In this document: positions 21,648 through 34,370 of the stretch, in pieces | Numbering within the stretch: position 1 is the first letter of the stretch | Layout: every line of letters starts with the position of its first letter | Origin: Angiostrongylus vasorum | Lineage: Eukaryota; Nematoda; Chromadorea; Rhabditida; Metastrongylidae | Assembly: GCA_018806985.1 (NCBI GenBank) | Contig: JADANN010000190.1 | Coordinates: 62,001 to 126,000 of the forward strand | Reading direction: 5' to 3' | Length of the DNA stretch: 64,000 nucleotides | Made by a program: the position numbers and the translations under genes | The notes under the pieces: generated by a model | Databases searched by the model: none | Seen by the model: only the letters and a program-made list of their open reading frames with translations | What the model was told of the DNA's origin: nothing

Positions 21648-24000
21648 TAGGCATCAGGGATGGATTAGGTGCAGCTTTTATCGCATCAGAGGCGGACTGT
21701 GTGCGGCTGGGTTCGCCTCAGTGGTGGACTGTGTGCGGCTTAGTTCGGCTCAGAGGTGGATTGTGTGCAGCTTTTTTCGCATCAGAGGCGGACTGTGTGC
21801 GGCTGGGTTCGCCTCAGTGGTGGACTGTGTGCGGCTTAGTTCGGCTCAGAGGTGGCTTGTGTGCAGCTTTTTTTCGCATCAGAGGCGGACTGTGTGCGGC
21901 TGGGTTCGCCTCAGTGGTGGACTGTGTGCGGCTTAGTTCGGCTCAGAGGTGGATTGTGTGCAGCTTTTTTCGCATCAGAGGCGGACTGTGTGCGGCTTGG
22001 TTCGGCTCAGAGGTGGATTGATTGCAGCATTTTTTCGCACAAGAGGCGGACTGTGTGGGTTTGGTTGGCTTCAGGGGTGGATTGTGTGCAGCTTTTTTCA
22101 CCTCAGAGGCGGACTGTGTGCGCCTGGGTTCGCCTCAGTGGTGGACAGTGTGCGGGTTTGGTTCGCCTCAGAGGGTGGGACTGTGTCCGGCCTTGTTCGG
22201 CTCAGAGGTGGATTGAGTGCAGCATTTTTTCGCATCAAGAGGCGGACTGTGTGCGGCTTGCTTCGGCTCAGAGGTGGATTGTGTGCAGCTTTTTTCGCAT
22301 CAGAGGCGGACTGTGTGCGGCTGGGTTCGCCTCAGTGGTGGACTGTGTGCGGCTTAGTTCGGCTCAGAGGTGGATTGTGTGCAGCTTTTTTCGCATCAGA
22401 GGCGGACTGTGTGCGGCTGGGTTCGCCTCAGTGGTGGACTGTGTGCGGCTTAGTTCGGCTCAGAGGTGGATTGTGTGCAGCTTTTTTCGCATCAGAGGCG
22501 GACTGTGTGCGGCTGTGGTTCGCCTCAGAGGGTGGATTGTGTGCAGCTTTTTTCGCATCAGAGGCGGACTGTGTGCGGCTGGGTTCGCCTCAGTGGTGGA
22601 CTGTGTGCGGCTTAGTTCGGCTCAGAGGTGGATTGTGTGCAGCTTTTTTCGCATCAGAGGCGGACTGTGTGCGGCTTGGGTTCGGCTCAGAGGTGGATTG
22701 AGTGCAGCTTTTTTCGCATCAGAGGCGGACTGTGTGCGGCTTGGTTCGGCTCAGGGGTGGATTGTGTGCAGCTTTTTTCGCATCAGAGGCGGACTGTGTG
22801 CGGCTGGGTTCGCCTCAGTGGTGGACTGTGTGCAGCTTGGGTTCGCCTCAGAGGTGGACTGTGTGCGGCTTGGTTCGGCTCAGAGGTGGATTGTGTGCAG
22901 CTTTGTTCGCATCAAGAGGTGGACTGTGTGCGGCTTGGTTGGCTTCAGAGGGTGGATTGTGTGCAGCTTTTTTCGCATCAGAGGCGGACTGTGTGCGGCT
23001 GGGTTCGCCTCAGTGGTGGACTGTGTGCGGCTTAGTTCGGCTCAGAGGTGGATTGTGTGCAGCTTTTTTCGCATCAGAGGCGGACTGTGTGCGGCTGGGT
23101 TCGCCTCAGTGGTGGACTGTGTGCGGCTTAGTTCGGCTCAGAGGTGGATTGTGTGCAGCTTTTTTCGCATCAGAGGCGGACTGTGTGCGGCTGGGTTCGC
23201 CTCAGTGGTGGACTGTGTGCGGCTTAGTTCGGCTCAGAGGTGGATTGTGTGCAGCTTTTTTTCGCATCAGAGGCGGACTGTGTGCGGCTGGGTTCGCCTC
23301 AGTGGTGGACTGTGTGCGGCTTAGTTCGGCTCAGAGGTGGATTGTGTGCAGCTTTTTTCGCATCAGAGGCGGACTGTGTGCGGCTGGGTTCGCCTCAGTG
23401 GTGGACTGTGTGCGGCTTAGTTCGGCTCAGAGGTGGATTGTGTGCAGCTTTTTTCGCATCAGAGGCGGACTGTGTGCGGCTGGGTTCGCCTCAGTGGTGG
23501 ACTGTGTGCGGCTTAGTTCGGCTCAGAGGTGGATTGTGTGCAGCTTTTTTCGCATCAGAGGCGGACTGTGTGCGGCTGGGTTCGCCTCAGTGGTGGACTG
23601 TGTGCGGCTTAGTAGGCATCAGGGATGGATTAGGTGCAGCTTTTATCGCATCAGAGGCGGACTGTGTGCGGCTGGGTTCGCCTCAGTGGTGGACTGTGTG
23701 CGGCTTAGTTCGGCTCAGAGGTGGATTGTGTGCAGCTTTTTTCGCATCAGAGGCGGACTGTGTGCGGCTGGGTTCGCCTCAGTGGTGGACTGTGTGCGGC
23801 TTAGTTCGGCTCAGAGGTGGCTTGTGTGCAGCTTTTTTTCGCATCAGAGGCGGACTGTGTGCGGCTGGGTTCGCCTCAGTGGTGGACTGTGTGCGGCTTA
23901 GTTCGGCTCAGAGGTGGATTGTGTGCAGCTTTTTTCGCATCAGAGGCGGACTGTGTGCGGCTGGGTTCGCCTCAGTGGTGGACTGTGTGCGGCTTAGTTC
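21648..24000 (+). repeat. Duplicated segment marked by GGTGGCTTG
   Basis: A variant D unit followed 208 bases later by an A unit with GGCTTG instead of GGATTG occurs at 21648/21856 and at 23613/23821, an offset of 1965 bases; in both, the GGCTTG unit carries a T-tract of seven. A related pair at 36068/36277 has a spacing of 209 because of one T more in the A unit between. A fourth GGCTTG unit lies at about 34766 without the same D spacing. Confidence 0.7.
22003..22263 (+). repeat. Composite variant block V, copy 2
   Basis: Same order of diagnostic units as copy 1, with GTCCGG at 22185. It differs by GACAGTGTGCGGG instead of GACAGTGCGGGG and by CGCATCAAGAGG in the last B-like unit. Confidence 0.85.
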
Positions 24001-24644
24001 GGCTTCAGAGGGTGGATTGTGTGCAGCTTTTTTCGCATCAGAGGCGGACTGTGTGCGGCTGGGTTCGCCTCAGTGGTGGACTGTGTGCGGCTTAGTTCGG
24101 CTCAGAGGGTGGATTGTGTGCAGCTTTTTTCGCATCAGAGGCGGACTGTGTGCGGCTGGGTTCGCCTCAGTGGTGGACTGTGTGCGGCTTAGTTCGGCTC
24201 AGAGGTGGATTGTGTGCAGCTTTTTATCGCATCAGAGGCGGACTGTGTGCGGCTGGGTTCGCCTCAGTGGTGGACTGTGTGCGGCTTAGTTCGGCTCAGA
24301 GGTGGATTGTGTGCAGCTTTTTTCGCATCAGAGGCGGACTGTGTGCGGCTGGGTTCGCCTCAGTGGTGGACTGTGTGCGGCTTAGTTCGGCTCAGAGGTG
24401 GATTGTGTGCAGCTTTTTTCGCATCAGAGGCGGACTGTGTGCGGCTGGGTTCGCCTCAGTGGTGGACTGTGTGCGGCTTAGTTCGGCTCAGAGGTGGATT
24501 GTGTGCAGCTTTTTTCGCATCAGAGGCGGACTGTGTGCGGCTGGGTTCGCCTCAGTGGTGGACTGTGTGCGGCTTAGTTCGGCTCAGAGGGTGGATTGTG
24601 TGCAGCTTTTTTCGCATCAGAGGCGGACTGTGTGCGGCTTGGTT

Positions 24645-24902
24645 CGGCTCAGAGGTGGATTGATGTGCAGCATTTTTCGCATCAAGAGGCGGACTGTGTG
24701 CGTTTGGTTGGCTTCAGGGGTGGATTGTGTGCAGCTTTTTTCACCTCAGAGGCGGACTGTGTGCGCCTGGGTTCGCCTCAGTGGTGGACAGTGCGGGGTT
24801 TGGTTCGCCTCAGAGGGGGACTGTGTCCGGCCTTGTTCGGCTCAGAGGTGGATTGAGTGCAGCATTTTTCGCACAAGAGGCGGACTGTGTGCGGCTTGCT
24901 TC
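24645..24902 (+). repeat. Composite variant block V, copy 3
   Basis: Same diagnostic units, with GTCCGG at 24825. The first units read GATTGATGTGCAGCA and GTGTGCGTTTGG, the rest matches copy 1. Confidence 0.85.
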
Positions 24903-27900
24903 GGCTCAGAGGTGGATTGTGTGCAGCTTTTTTTCGCATCAGAGGCGGACTGTGTGCGGCTGGGTTCGCCTCAGTGGTGGACTGTGTGCGGCTTAGTTCG
25001 GCTCAGAGGTGGATTGTGTGCAGCTTTTTTCGCATCAGAGGCGGACTGTGTGCGGCTGGGTTCGCCTCAGTGGTGGACTGTGTGCGGCTTAGTTCGGCTC
25101 AGAGGGTGGATTGTGTGCAGCTTTTTATCGCATCAGAGGCGGACTGTGTGCGGCTGGGTTCGCCTCAGTGGTGGACTGTGTGCGGCTTAGTTCGGCTCAG
25201 AGGTGGATTGTGTGCAGCTTTTTATCGCATCAGAGGCGGACTGTGTGCGGCTGGGTTCGCCTCAGTGGTGGACTGTGTGCGGCTTAGTTCGGCTCAGAGG
25301 GTGGATTGTGTGCAGCTTTTTTCGCATCAGAGGCGGACTGTGTGCGGCTGGGTTCGCCTCAGTGGTGGACTGTGTGCGGCTTAGTTCGGCTCAGAGGTGG
25401 ATTGTGTGCAGCTTTTTTTCGCATCAGAGGCGGACTGTGTGCGGCTGGGTTCGCCTCAGTGGTGGACTGTGTGCGGCTTAGTTCGGCTCAGAGGTGGATT
25501 GTGTGCAGCTTTTTTCGCATCAGAGGCGGACTGTGTGCGGCTGGGTTCGCCTCAGTGGTGGACTGTGTGCGGCTTAGTTCGGCTCAGAGGTGGATTGTGT
25601 GCAGCTTTTTTCGCATCAGAGGCGGACTGTGTGCGGCTGGGTTCGCCTCAGTGGTGGACTGTGTGCGGCTTAGTTCGGCTCAGAGGTGGATTGTGTGCAG
25701 CTTTTTTCGCATCAGAGGCGGACTGTGTGCGGCTGGGTTCGCCTCAGTGGTGGACTGTGTGCGGCTTAGTTCGGCTCAGAGGTGGATTGTGTGCAGCTTT
25801 TTTCGCATCAGAGGCGGACTGTGTGCGGCTTGGGTTCGGCTCAGAGGTGGATTGATGCAGCTTTTTTCGCACAGAGGCGGACTGTGTGCGGCTTTGGTTC
25901 GGCTCAGAGGGTGGATTGTGTGCAGCTTTTTTCGCATCAGAGGCGGACTGTGTGCGGCTGGGTTCGCCTCAGTGGTGGACTGTGTGCGGCTTAGTTCGGC
26001 TCAGAGGTGGATTGTGTGCAGCTTTTTTCGCATCAGAGGCGGACTGTGTGCGGCTTGGGTTCGCCTCAGTGGTGGACTGTGTGCGGCTTAGTTCGGCTCA
26101 GAGGTGGATTGTGTGCAGCTTTTTTCGCATCAGAGGCGGACTGTGTGCGGCTGGGTTCGCCTCAGTGGTGGACTGTGTGCGGCTTAGTTCGGCTCAGAGG
26201 TGGATTGTGTGCAGCTTTTTTCGCATCAGAGGCGGACTGTGTGCGGCTGGGTTCGCCTCAGTGGTGGACTGTGTGCGGCTTAGTTCGGCTCAGAGGTGGA
26301 TTGTGTGCAGCTTTTTATCGCATCAGAGGCGGACTGTGTGCGGCTGGGTTCGCCTCAGTGGTGGACTGTGTGCGGCTTAGTTCGGCTCAGAGGTGGATTG
26401 TGTGCAGCTTTTTTCGCATCAGAGGCGGACTGTGTGCGGCTGGGTTCGCCTCAGTGGTGGACTGTGTGCGGCTTAGTTCGGCTCAGAGGTGGATTGTGTG
26501 CAGCTTTTTTCGCATCAGAGGCGGACTGTGTGCGGCTGGGTTCGCCTCAGTGGTGGACTGTGTGCGGCTTAGTTCGGCTCAGAGGTGGATTGTGTGCAGC
26601 TTTTTTCGCATCAGAGGCGGACTGTGTGCGGCTGGGTTCGCCTCAGTGGTGGACTGTGTGCGGCTTAGTTCGGCTCAGAGGTGGATTGTGTGCAGCTTTT
26701 TTCGCATCAGAGGCGGACTGTGTGCGGCTGGGTTCGCCTCAGTGGTGGACTGTGTGCGGCTTAGTAGGCATCAGGGATGGATTAGGTGCAGCTTTTATCG
26801 CATCAGAGGCGGACTGTGTGCGGCTGGGTTCGCCTCAGTGGTGGACTGTGTGCGGCTTAGTTCGGCTCAGAGGTGGATTGTGTGCAGCTTTTTTTCGCAT
26901 CAGAGGCGGACTGTGTGCGGCTGGGTTCGCCTCAGTGGTGGACTGTGTGCGGCTTAGTTCGGCTCAGAGGTGGATTGTGTGCAGCTTTTTTCGCATCAGA
27001 GGCGGACTGTGTGCGGCTGGGTTCGCCTCAGTGGTGGACTGTGTGCGGCTTAGTTCGGCTCAGAGGTGGATTGTGTGCAGCTTTTTTCGCATCAGAGGCG
27101 GACTGTGTGCGGCTTGGTTCGGCTCAGAGGTGGATTGATTGCAGCATTTTTTCGCACAAGAGGCGGACTGTGTGCGGCTTTGGTTGGCTTCAGGGGTGGA
27201 TTGTGTGCAGCTTTTTTCGCATCAGAGGCGGACTGTGTGCGGCTGGGTTCGCCTCAGTGGTGGACTGTGTGCGGCTTAGTTCGGCTCAGAGGGTGGATTG
27301 TGTGCAGCTTTTTTCGCATCAGAGGCGGACTGTGTGCGGCTGGGTTCGCCTCAGTGGTGGACTGTGTGCGGCTTAGTTCGGCTCAGAGGTGGATTGTGTG
27401 CAGCTTTTTTTCGCATCAGAGGCGGACTGTGTGCGGCTGGGTTCGCCTCAGTGGTGGACTGTGTGCGGCTTAGTTCGGCTCAGAGGTGGATTGTGTGCAG
27501 CTTTTTTCGCATCAGAGGCGGACTGTGTGCGGCTGGGTTCGCCTCAGTGGTGGACTGTGTGCGGCTTAGTTCGGCTCAGAGGTGGATTGTGTGCAGCTTT
27601 TTTCGCATCAGAGGCGGACTGTGTGCGGCTGGGTTCGCCTCAGTGGTGGACTGTGTGCGGCTTAGTTCGGCTCAGAGGTGGATTGTGTGCAGCTTTTTTC
27701 GCATCAGAGGCGGACTGTGTGCGGCTGGGTTCGCCTCAGTGGTGGACTGTGTGCGGCTTAGTTCGGCTCAGAGGGTGGATTGTGTGCAGCTTTTTTCGCA
27801 TCAGAGGCGGACTGTGTGCGGCTGGGTTCGCCTCAGTGGTGGACTGTGTGCGGCTTAGTTCGGCTCAGAGGTGGATTGTGTGCAGCTTTTTTCGCATCAG

Positions 27901-30626
27901 AGGCGGACTGTGTGCGGCTGGGTTCGCCTCAGTGGTGGACTGTGTGCGGCTTAGTTCGGCTCAGAGGTGGATTGTGTGCAGCTTTTTTCGCATCAGAGGC
28001 GGACTGTGTGCGGCTGGGTTCGCCTCAGTGGTGGACTGTGTGCGGCTTAGTTCGGCTCAGAGGTGGATTGTGTGCAGCTTTTTTCGCATCAGAGGCGGAC
28101 TGTGTGCGGCTGGGTTCGCCTCAGTGGTGGACTGTGTGCGGCTTAGTTCGGCTCAGAGGTGGATTGTGTGCAGCTTTTTTTCGCATCAGAGGCGGACTGT
28201 GTGCGGCTTGGTTCGGCTCAGAGGTGGATTGATGTGCAGCATTTTTTCGCACAAGAGGCGGACTGTGTGGGCTTTGGTTGGCTTCAGGGGTGGATTGTGT
28301 GCAGCTTTTATCGCATCAGAGGCGGACTGTGTGCGGCTGGGTTCGCCTCAGTGGTGGACTGTGTGCGGCTTAGTTCGGCTCAGAGGGTGGATTGTGTGCA
28401 GCTTTTTTCGCATCAGAGGCGGACTGTGTGCGGCTGGGTTCGCCTCAGTGGTGGACTGTGTGCGGCTTAGTTCGGCTCAGAGGTGGATTGTGTGCAGCTT
28501 TTTTCGCATCAGAGGCGGACTGTGTGCGGCTGGGTTCGCCTCAGTGGTGGACTGTGTGCGGCTTAGTTCGGCTCAGAGGTGGATTGTGTGCAGCTTTTTT
28601 CGCATCAGAGGCGGACTGTGTGCGGCTGGGTTCGCCTCAGTGGTGGACTGTGTGCGGCTTAGTTCGGCTCAGAGGGTGGATTGTGTGCAGCTTTTTATCG
28701 CATCAGAGGCGGACTGTGTGCGGCTGGGTTCGCCTCAGTGGTGGACTGTGTGCGGCTTAGTTCGGCTCAGAGGGTGGATTGTGTGCAGCTTTTTTCGCAT
28801 CAGAGGCGGACTGTGTGCGGCTGGGTTCGCCTCAGTGGTGGACTGTGTGCGGCTTAGTAGGCATCAGGGATGGATTAGGTGCAGCTTTTATCGCATCAGA
28901 GGCGGACTGTGTGCGGCTGGGTTCGCCTCAGTGGTGGACTGTGTGCGGCTTAGTTCGGCTCAGAGGTGGATTGTGTGCAGCTTTTTTTCGCATCAGAGGC
29001 GGACTGTGTGCGGCTGGGTTCGCCTCAGTGGTGGACTGTGTGCGGCTTAGTTCGGCTCAGAGGTGGATTGTGTGCAGCTTTTTTTCGCATCAGAGGCGGA
29101 CTGTGTGCGGCTGGGTTCGCCTCAGTGGTGGACTGTGTGCGGCTTAGTTCGGCTCAGAGGTGGATTGTGTGCAGCTTTTTTCGCATCAGAGGCGGACTGT
29201 GTGCGGCTTGGGTTCGGCTCAGAGGTGGATTGATTGCAGCATTTTTTCGCACAGAGGCGGACTGTGTGCGGCTTGGTTGGCTTCAGGGGTGGATTGTGTG
29301 CAGCTTTTATCGCATCAGAGGCGGACTGTGTGCGGCTGGGTTCGCCTCAGTGGTGGACTGTGTGCGGCTTTGGGTTTGCCTCAGAGGGTGGACTGTGTCG
29401 GCTTGTTCGGCTCAGAGGTGGATTGTGTGCAGCTTTTTTCGCATCAGAGGCGGACTGTGTGCGGCTGGGTTCGCCTCAGTGGTGGACTGTGTGCGGCTTA
29501 GTTCGGCTCAGAGGTGGATTGTGTGCAGCTTTTTTCGCATCAGAGGCGGACTGTGTGCGGCTGGGTTCGCCTCAGTGGTGGACTGTGTGCGGCTTAGTTC
29601 GGCTCAGAGGGTGGATTGTGTGCAGCTTTTTATCGCATCAGAGGCGGACTGTGTGCGGCTGGGTTCGCCTCAGTGGTGGACTGTGTGCGGCTTAGTTCGG
29701 CTCAGAGGTGGATTGTGTGCAGCTTTTTTCGCATCAGAGGCGGACTGTGTGCGGCTGGGTTCGCCTCAGTGGTGGACTGTGTGCGGCTTAGTTCGGCTCA
29801 GAGGTGGATTGTGTGCAGCTTTTTTCGCATCAGAGGCGGACTGTGTGCGGCTGGGTTCGCCTCAGTGGTGGACTGTGTGCGGCTTAGTTCGGCTCAGAGG
29901 TGGATTGTGTGCAGCTTTTTTCGCATCAGAGGCGGACTGTGTGCGGCTGGGTTCGCCTCAGTGGTGGACTGTGTGCGGCTTAGTTCGGCTCAGAGGTGGA
30001 TTGTGTGCAGCTTTTTTCGCATCAGAGGCGGACTGTGTGCGGCTGGGTTCGCCTCAGTGGTGGACTGTGTGCGGCTTAGTTCGGCTCAGAGGTGGATTGT
30101 GTGCAGCTTTTTTCGCATCAGAGGCGGACTGTGTGCGGCTGGGTTCGCCTCAGTGGTGGACTGTGTGCGGCTTAGTTCGGCTCAGAGGTGGATTGTGTGC
30201 AGCTTTTTTCGCATCAGAGGCGGACTGTGTGCGGCTGGGTTCGCCTCAGTGGTGGACTGTGTGCGGCTTAGTTCGGCTCAGAGGTGGATTGTGTGCAGCT
30301 TTTTATCGCATCAGAGGCGGACTGTGTGCGGCTGGGTTCGCCTCAGTGGTGGACTGTGTGCGGCTTAGTTCGGCTCAGAGGTGGATTGTGTGCAGCTTTT
30401 TTCGCATCAGAGGCGGACTGTGTGCGGCTGGGTTCGCCTCAGTGGTGGACTGTGTGCGGCTTAGTTCGGCTCAGAGGTGGATTGTGTGCAGCTTTTTTCG
30501 CATCAGAGGCGGACTGTGTGCGGCTGGGTTCGCCTCAGTGGTGGACTGTGTGCGGCTTAGTTCGGCTCAGAGGTGGATTGTGTGCAGCTTTTTTCGCATC
30601 AGAGGCGGACTGTGTGCGGCTTGGTT

Positions 30627-30883
30627 CGGCTCAGAGGTGGATTGATTGCAGCATTTTTCGCACAAGAGGCGGACTGTGTGGGTTTGGTTGGCTTCAGGGG
30701 TGGATTGTGTGCAGCTTTTTTTCACCTCAGAGGCGGACTGTGTGCGCCTGGGTTCGCCTCAGTGGTGGACAGTGCGGGGTTTGGTTCGCCTCAGAGGGGG
30801 GACTGTGTCCGGCCTTGTTCGGCTCAGAGGTGGATTGAGTGCAGCATTTTTCGCACAAGAGGCGGACTGTGTGCGGCTTGCTT
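30627..30883 (+). repeat. Composite variant block V, copy 4
   Basis: Full-length copy with GTCCGG at 30807, nearly the same as copy 1. Confidence 0.85.
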
Positions 30884-33800
30884 CGGCTCAGAGGTGGATT
30901 GTGTGCAGCTTTTTTTCGCATCAGAGGCGGACTGTGTGCGGCTGGGTTCGCCTCAGTGGTGGACTGTGTGCGGCTTAGTTCGGCTCAGAGGTGGATTGTG
31001 TGCAGCTTTTTTCGCATCAGAGGCGGACTGTGTGCGGCTGGGTTCGCCTCAGTGGTGGACTGTGTGCGGCTTAGTTCGGCTCAGAGGTGGATTGTGTGCA
31101 GCTTTTTTCGCATCAGAGGCGGACTGTGTGCGGCTGGGTTCGCCTCAGTGGTGGACTGTGTGCGGCTTAGTTCGGCTCAGGGGTGGATTGTGTGCAGCTT
31201 TTTATCGCATCAGAGGCGGACTGTGTGCGGCTGGGTTCGCCTCAGTGGTGGACTGTGTGCGGCTTAGTTCGGCTCAGAGGTGGATTGTGTGCAGCTTTTT
31301 TCGCATCAGAGGCGGACTGTGTGCGGCTTGGGTTCGCCTCAGTGGTGGACTGTGTGCGGCTTAGTTCGGCTCAGAGGTGGATTGTGTGCAGCTTTTTTCG
31401 CATCAGAGGCGGACTGTGTGCGGCTGGGTTCGCCTCAGTGGTGGACTGTGTGCGGCTTAGTTCGGCTCAGAGGTGGATTGTGTGCAGCTTTTTTCGCATC
31501 AGAGGCGGACTGTGTGCGGCTGGGTTCGCCTCAGTGGTGGACTGTGTGCGGCTTAGTTCGGCTCAGAGGTGGATTGTGTGCAGCTTTTTTCGCATCAGAG
31601 GCGGACTGTGTGCGGCTGGGTTCGCCTCAGTGGTGGACTGTGTGCGGCTTAGTTGGGCATCAGGGGATGGATTAGTGTGCAGCTTTTATCGCATCAGAGG
31701 CGGACTGTGTGCGGCTGGGTTCGCCTCAGTGGTGGACTGTGTGCGGCTTAGTTCGGCTCAGAGGTGGATTGTGTGCAGCTTTTTTCGCATCAGAGGCGGA
31801 CTGTGTGCGGCTGGGTTCGCCTCAGTGGTGGACTGTGTGCGGCTTAGTTCGGCTCAGAGGTGGATTGTGTGCAGCTTTTTTCGCATCAGAGGCGGACTGT
31901 GTGCGGCTGGGTTCGCCTCAGTGGTGGACTGTGTGCGGCTTAGTTCGGCTCAGAGGTGGATTGTGTGCAGCTTTTTTCGCATCAGAGGCGGACTGTGTGC
32001 GGCTGGGTTCGCCTCAGTGGTGGACTGTGTGCGGCTTAGTTCGGCTCAGAGGTGGATTGTGTGCAGCTTTTTTCGCATCAGAGGCGGACTGTGTGCGGCT
32101 GGGTTCGCCTCAGTGGTGGACTGTGTGCGGCTTAGTTCGGCTCAGAGGTGGATTGTGTGCAGCTTTTTTCGCATCAGAGGCGGACTGTGTGCGGCTGGGT
32201 TCGCCTCAGTGGTGGACTGTGTGCGGCTTAGTTCGGCTCAGAGGTGGATTGTGTGCAGCTTTTTTCGCATCAGAGGCGGACTGTGTGCGGCTGGGTTCGC
32301 CTCAGTGGTGGACTGTGTGCGGCTTAGTAGGCATCAGGGATGGATTAGGTGCAGCTTTTATCGCATCAGAGGCGGACTGTGTGCGGCTGGGTTCGCCTCA
32401 GTGGTGGACTGTGTGCGGCTTAGTTCGGCTCAGAGGTGGATTGTGTGCAGCTTTTTTCGCATCAGAGGCGGACTGTGTGCGGCTGGGTTCGCCTCAGTGG
32501 TGGACTGTGTGCGGCTTAGTTCGGCTCAGAGGTGGATTGTGTGCAGCTTTTTTCGCATCAGAGGCGGACTGTGTGCGGCTGGGTTCGCCTCAGTGGTGGA
32601 CTGTGTGCGGCTTAGTTCGGCTCAGAGGTGGATTGTGTGCAGCTTTTTTCGCATCAGAGGCGGACTGTGTGCGGCTGGGTTCGCCTCAGTGGTGGACTGT
32701 GTGCGGCTTAGTTCGGCTCAGAGGTGGATTGTGTGCAGCTTTTTATCGCATCAGAGGCGGACTGTGTGCGGCTGGGTTCGCCTCAGTGGTGGACTGTGTG
32801 CGGCTTAGTTCGGCTCAGAGGTGGATTGTGTGCAGCTTTTTTCGCATCAGAGGCGGACTGTGTGCGGCTGGGTTCGCCTCAGTGGTGGACTGTGTGCGGC
32901 TTAGTTCGGCTCAGAGGTGGATTGTGTGCAGCTTTTTTCGCATCAGAGGCGGACTGTGTGCGGCTGGGTTCGCCTCAGTGGTGGACTGTGTGCGGCTTAG
33001 TTCGGCTCAGAGGGTGGATTGTGTGCAGCTTTTTTTCGCATCAGAGGCGGACTGTGTGCGGCTGGGTTCGCCTCAGTGGTGGACTGTGTGCGGCTTAGTT
33101 CGGCTCAGAGGTGGATTGTGTGCAGCTTTTTTCGCATCAGAGGCGGACTGTGTGCGGCTGGGTTCGCCTCAGTGGTGGACTGTGTGCGGCTTAGTTCGGC
33201 TCAGAGGTGGATTGTGTGCAGCTTTTTTCGCATCAGAGGCGGACTGTGTGCGGCTGGGTTCGCCTCAGTGGTGGACTGTGTGCGGCTTAGTTCGGCATCA
33301 GAGGGATGGATTAGTGTGCAGCTTTTTATCGCATCAGAGGCGGACTGTGTGCGGCTGGGTTCGCCTCAGTGGTGGACTGTGTGCGGCTTAGTTCGGCTCA
33401 GAGGTGGATTGTGTGCAGCTTTTTTCGCATCAGAGGCGGACTGTGTGCGGCTGGGTTCGCCTCAGTGGTGGACTGTGTGCGGCTTAGTTCGGCTCAGAGG
33501 TGGATTGTGTGCAGCTTTTTTCGCATCAGAGGCGGACTGTGTGCGGCTGGGTTCGCCTCAGTGGTGGACTGTGTGCGGCTTAGTTCGGCTCAGAGGTGGA
33601 TTGTGTGCAGCTTTTTTCGCATCAGAGGCGGACTGTGTGCGGCTGGGTTCGCCTCAGTGGTGGACTGTGTGCGGCTTAGTTCGGCTCAGAGGGTGGATTG
33701 TGTGCAGCTTTTTTCGCATCAGAGGCGGACTGTGTGCGGCTGGGTTCGCCTCAGTGGTGGACTGTGTGCGGCTTAGTTCGGCTCAGAGGTGGATTGTGTG

Positions 33801-34370
33801 CAGCTTTTTTCGCATCAGAGGCGGACTGTGTGCGGCTGGGTTCGCCTCAGTGGTGGACTGTGTGCGGCTTAGTTCGGCTCAGAGGTGGATTGTGTGCAGC
33901 TTTTTTTCGCATCAGAGGCGGACTGTGTGCGGCTGGGTTCGCCTCAGTGGTGGACTGTGTGCGGCTTAGTTCGGCTCAGAGGTGGATTGATGTGCAGCTT
34001 TTTTCGCATCAGAGGCGGACTGTGTGCGGCTGGGTTCGCCTCAGTGGTGGACTGTGTGCGGCTTGGTTCGGCTCAGAGGGTGGATTGTGTGCAGCTTTTT
34101 TCGCATCAGAGGCGGACTGTGTGCGGCTGGGTTCGCCTCAGTGGTGGACAGTGTGCGGCTTTGGTTCGCCTCAGAGGGTGGATTGTGTGCAGCTTTGTTC
34201 GGCATCAGAGGCGGACTGTGTGCGGCTGGGTTTCGCCTCAGTGGTGGACTGTGTGCGGCTTAGTTCGGCTCAGAGGTGGATTGTGTGCAGCTTTTTTCGC
34301 ATCAGAGGCGGACTGTGTGCGGCTGGGTTCGCCTCAGTGGTGGACTGTGTGCGGCTTGGTTCGGCTCAGA

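Larger units (their letters stand above)
6601..34370 (+). repeat. Homogenised core 1, 96-bp HOR
   Basis: Long runs of A-B-C triplets that look identical by eye, for example 7870-8380, 14940-15420, 18720-19130, 20990-21640, 29490-30290 and 31730-32320. They are interrupted by variant D units, by B-to-A junctions lacking C (CTTGGTTCGGCTC), and by the composite blocks listed separately. The T-tract of A varies from 5 to 8 T and is sometimes replaced by TTTTATCGC. A disrupted unit at about 14233-14280 has lost bases in two adjacent repeats. Confidence 0.92.
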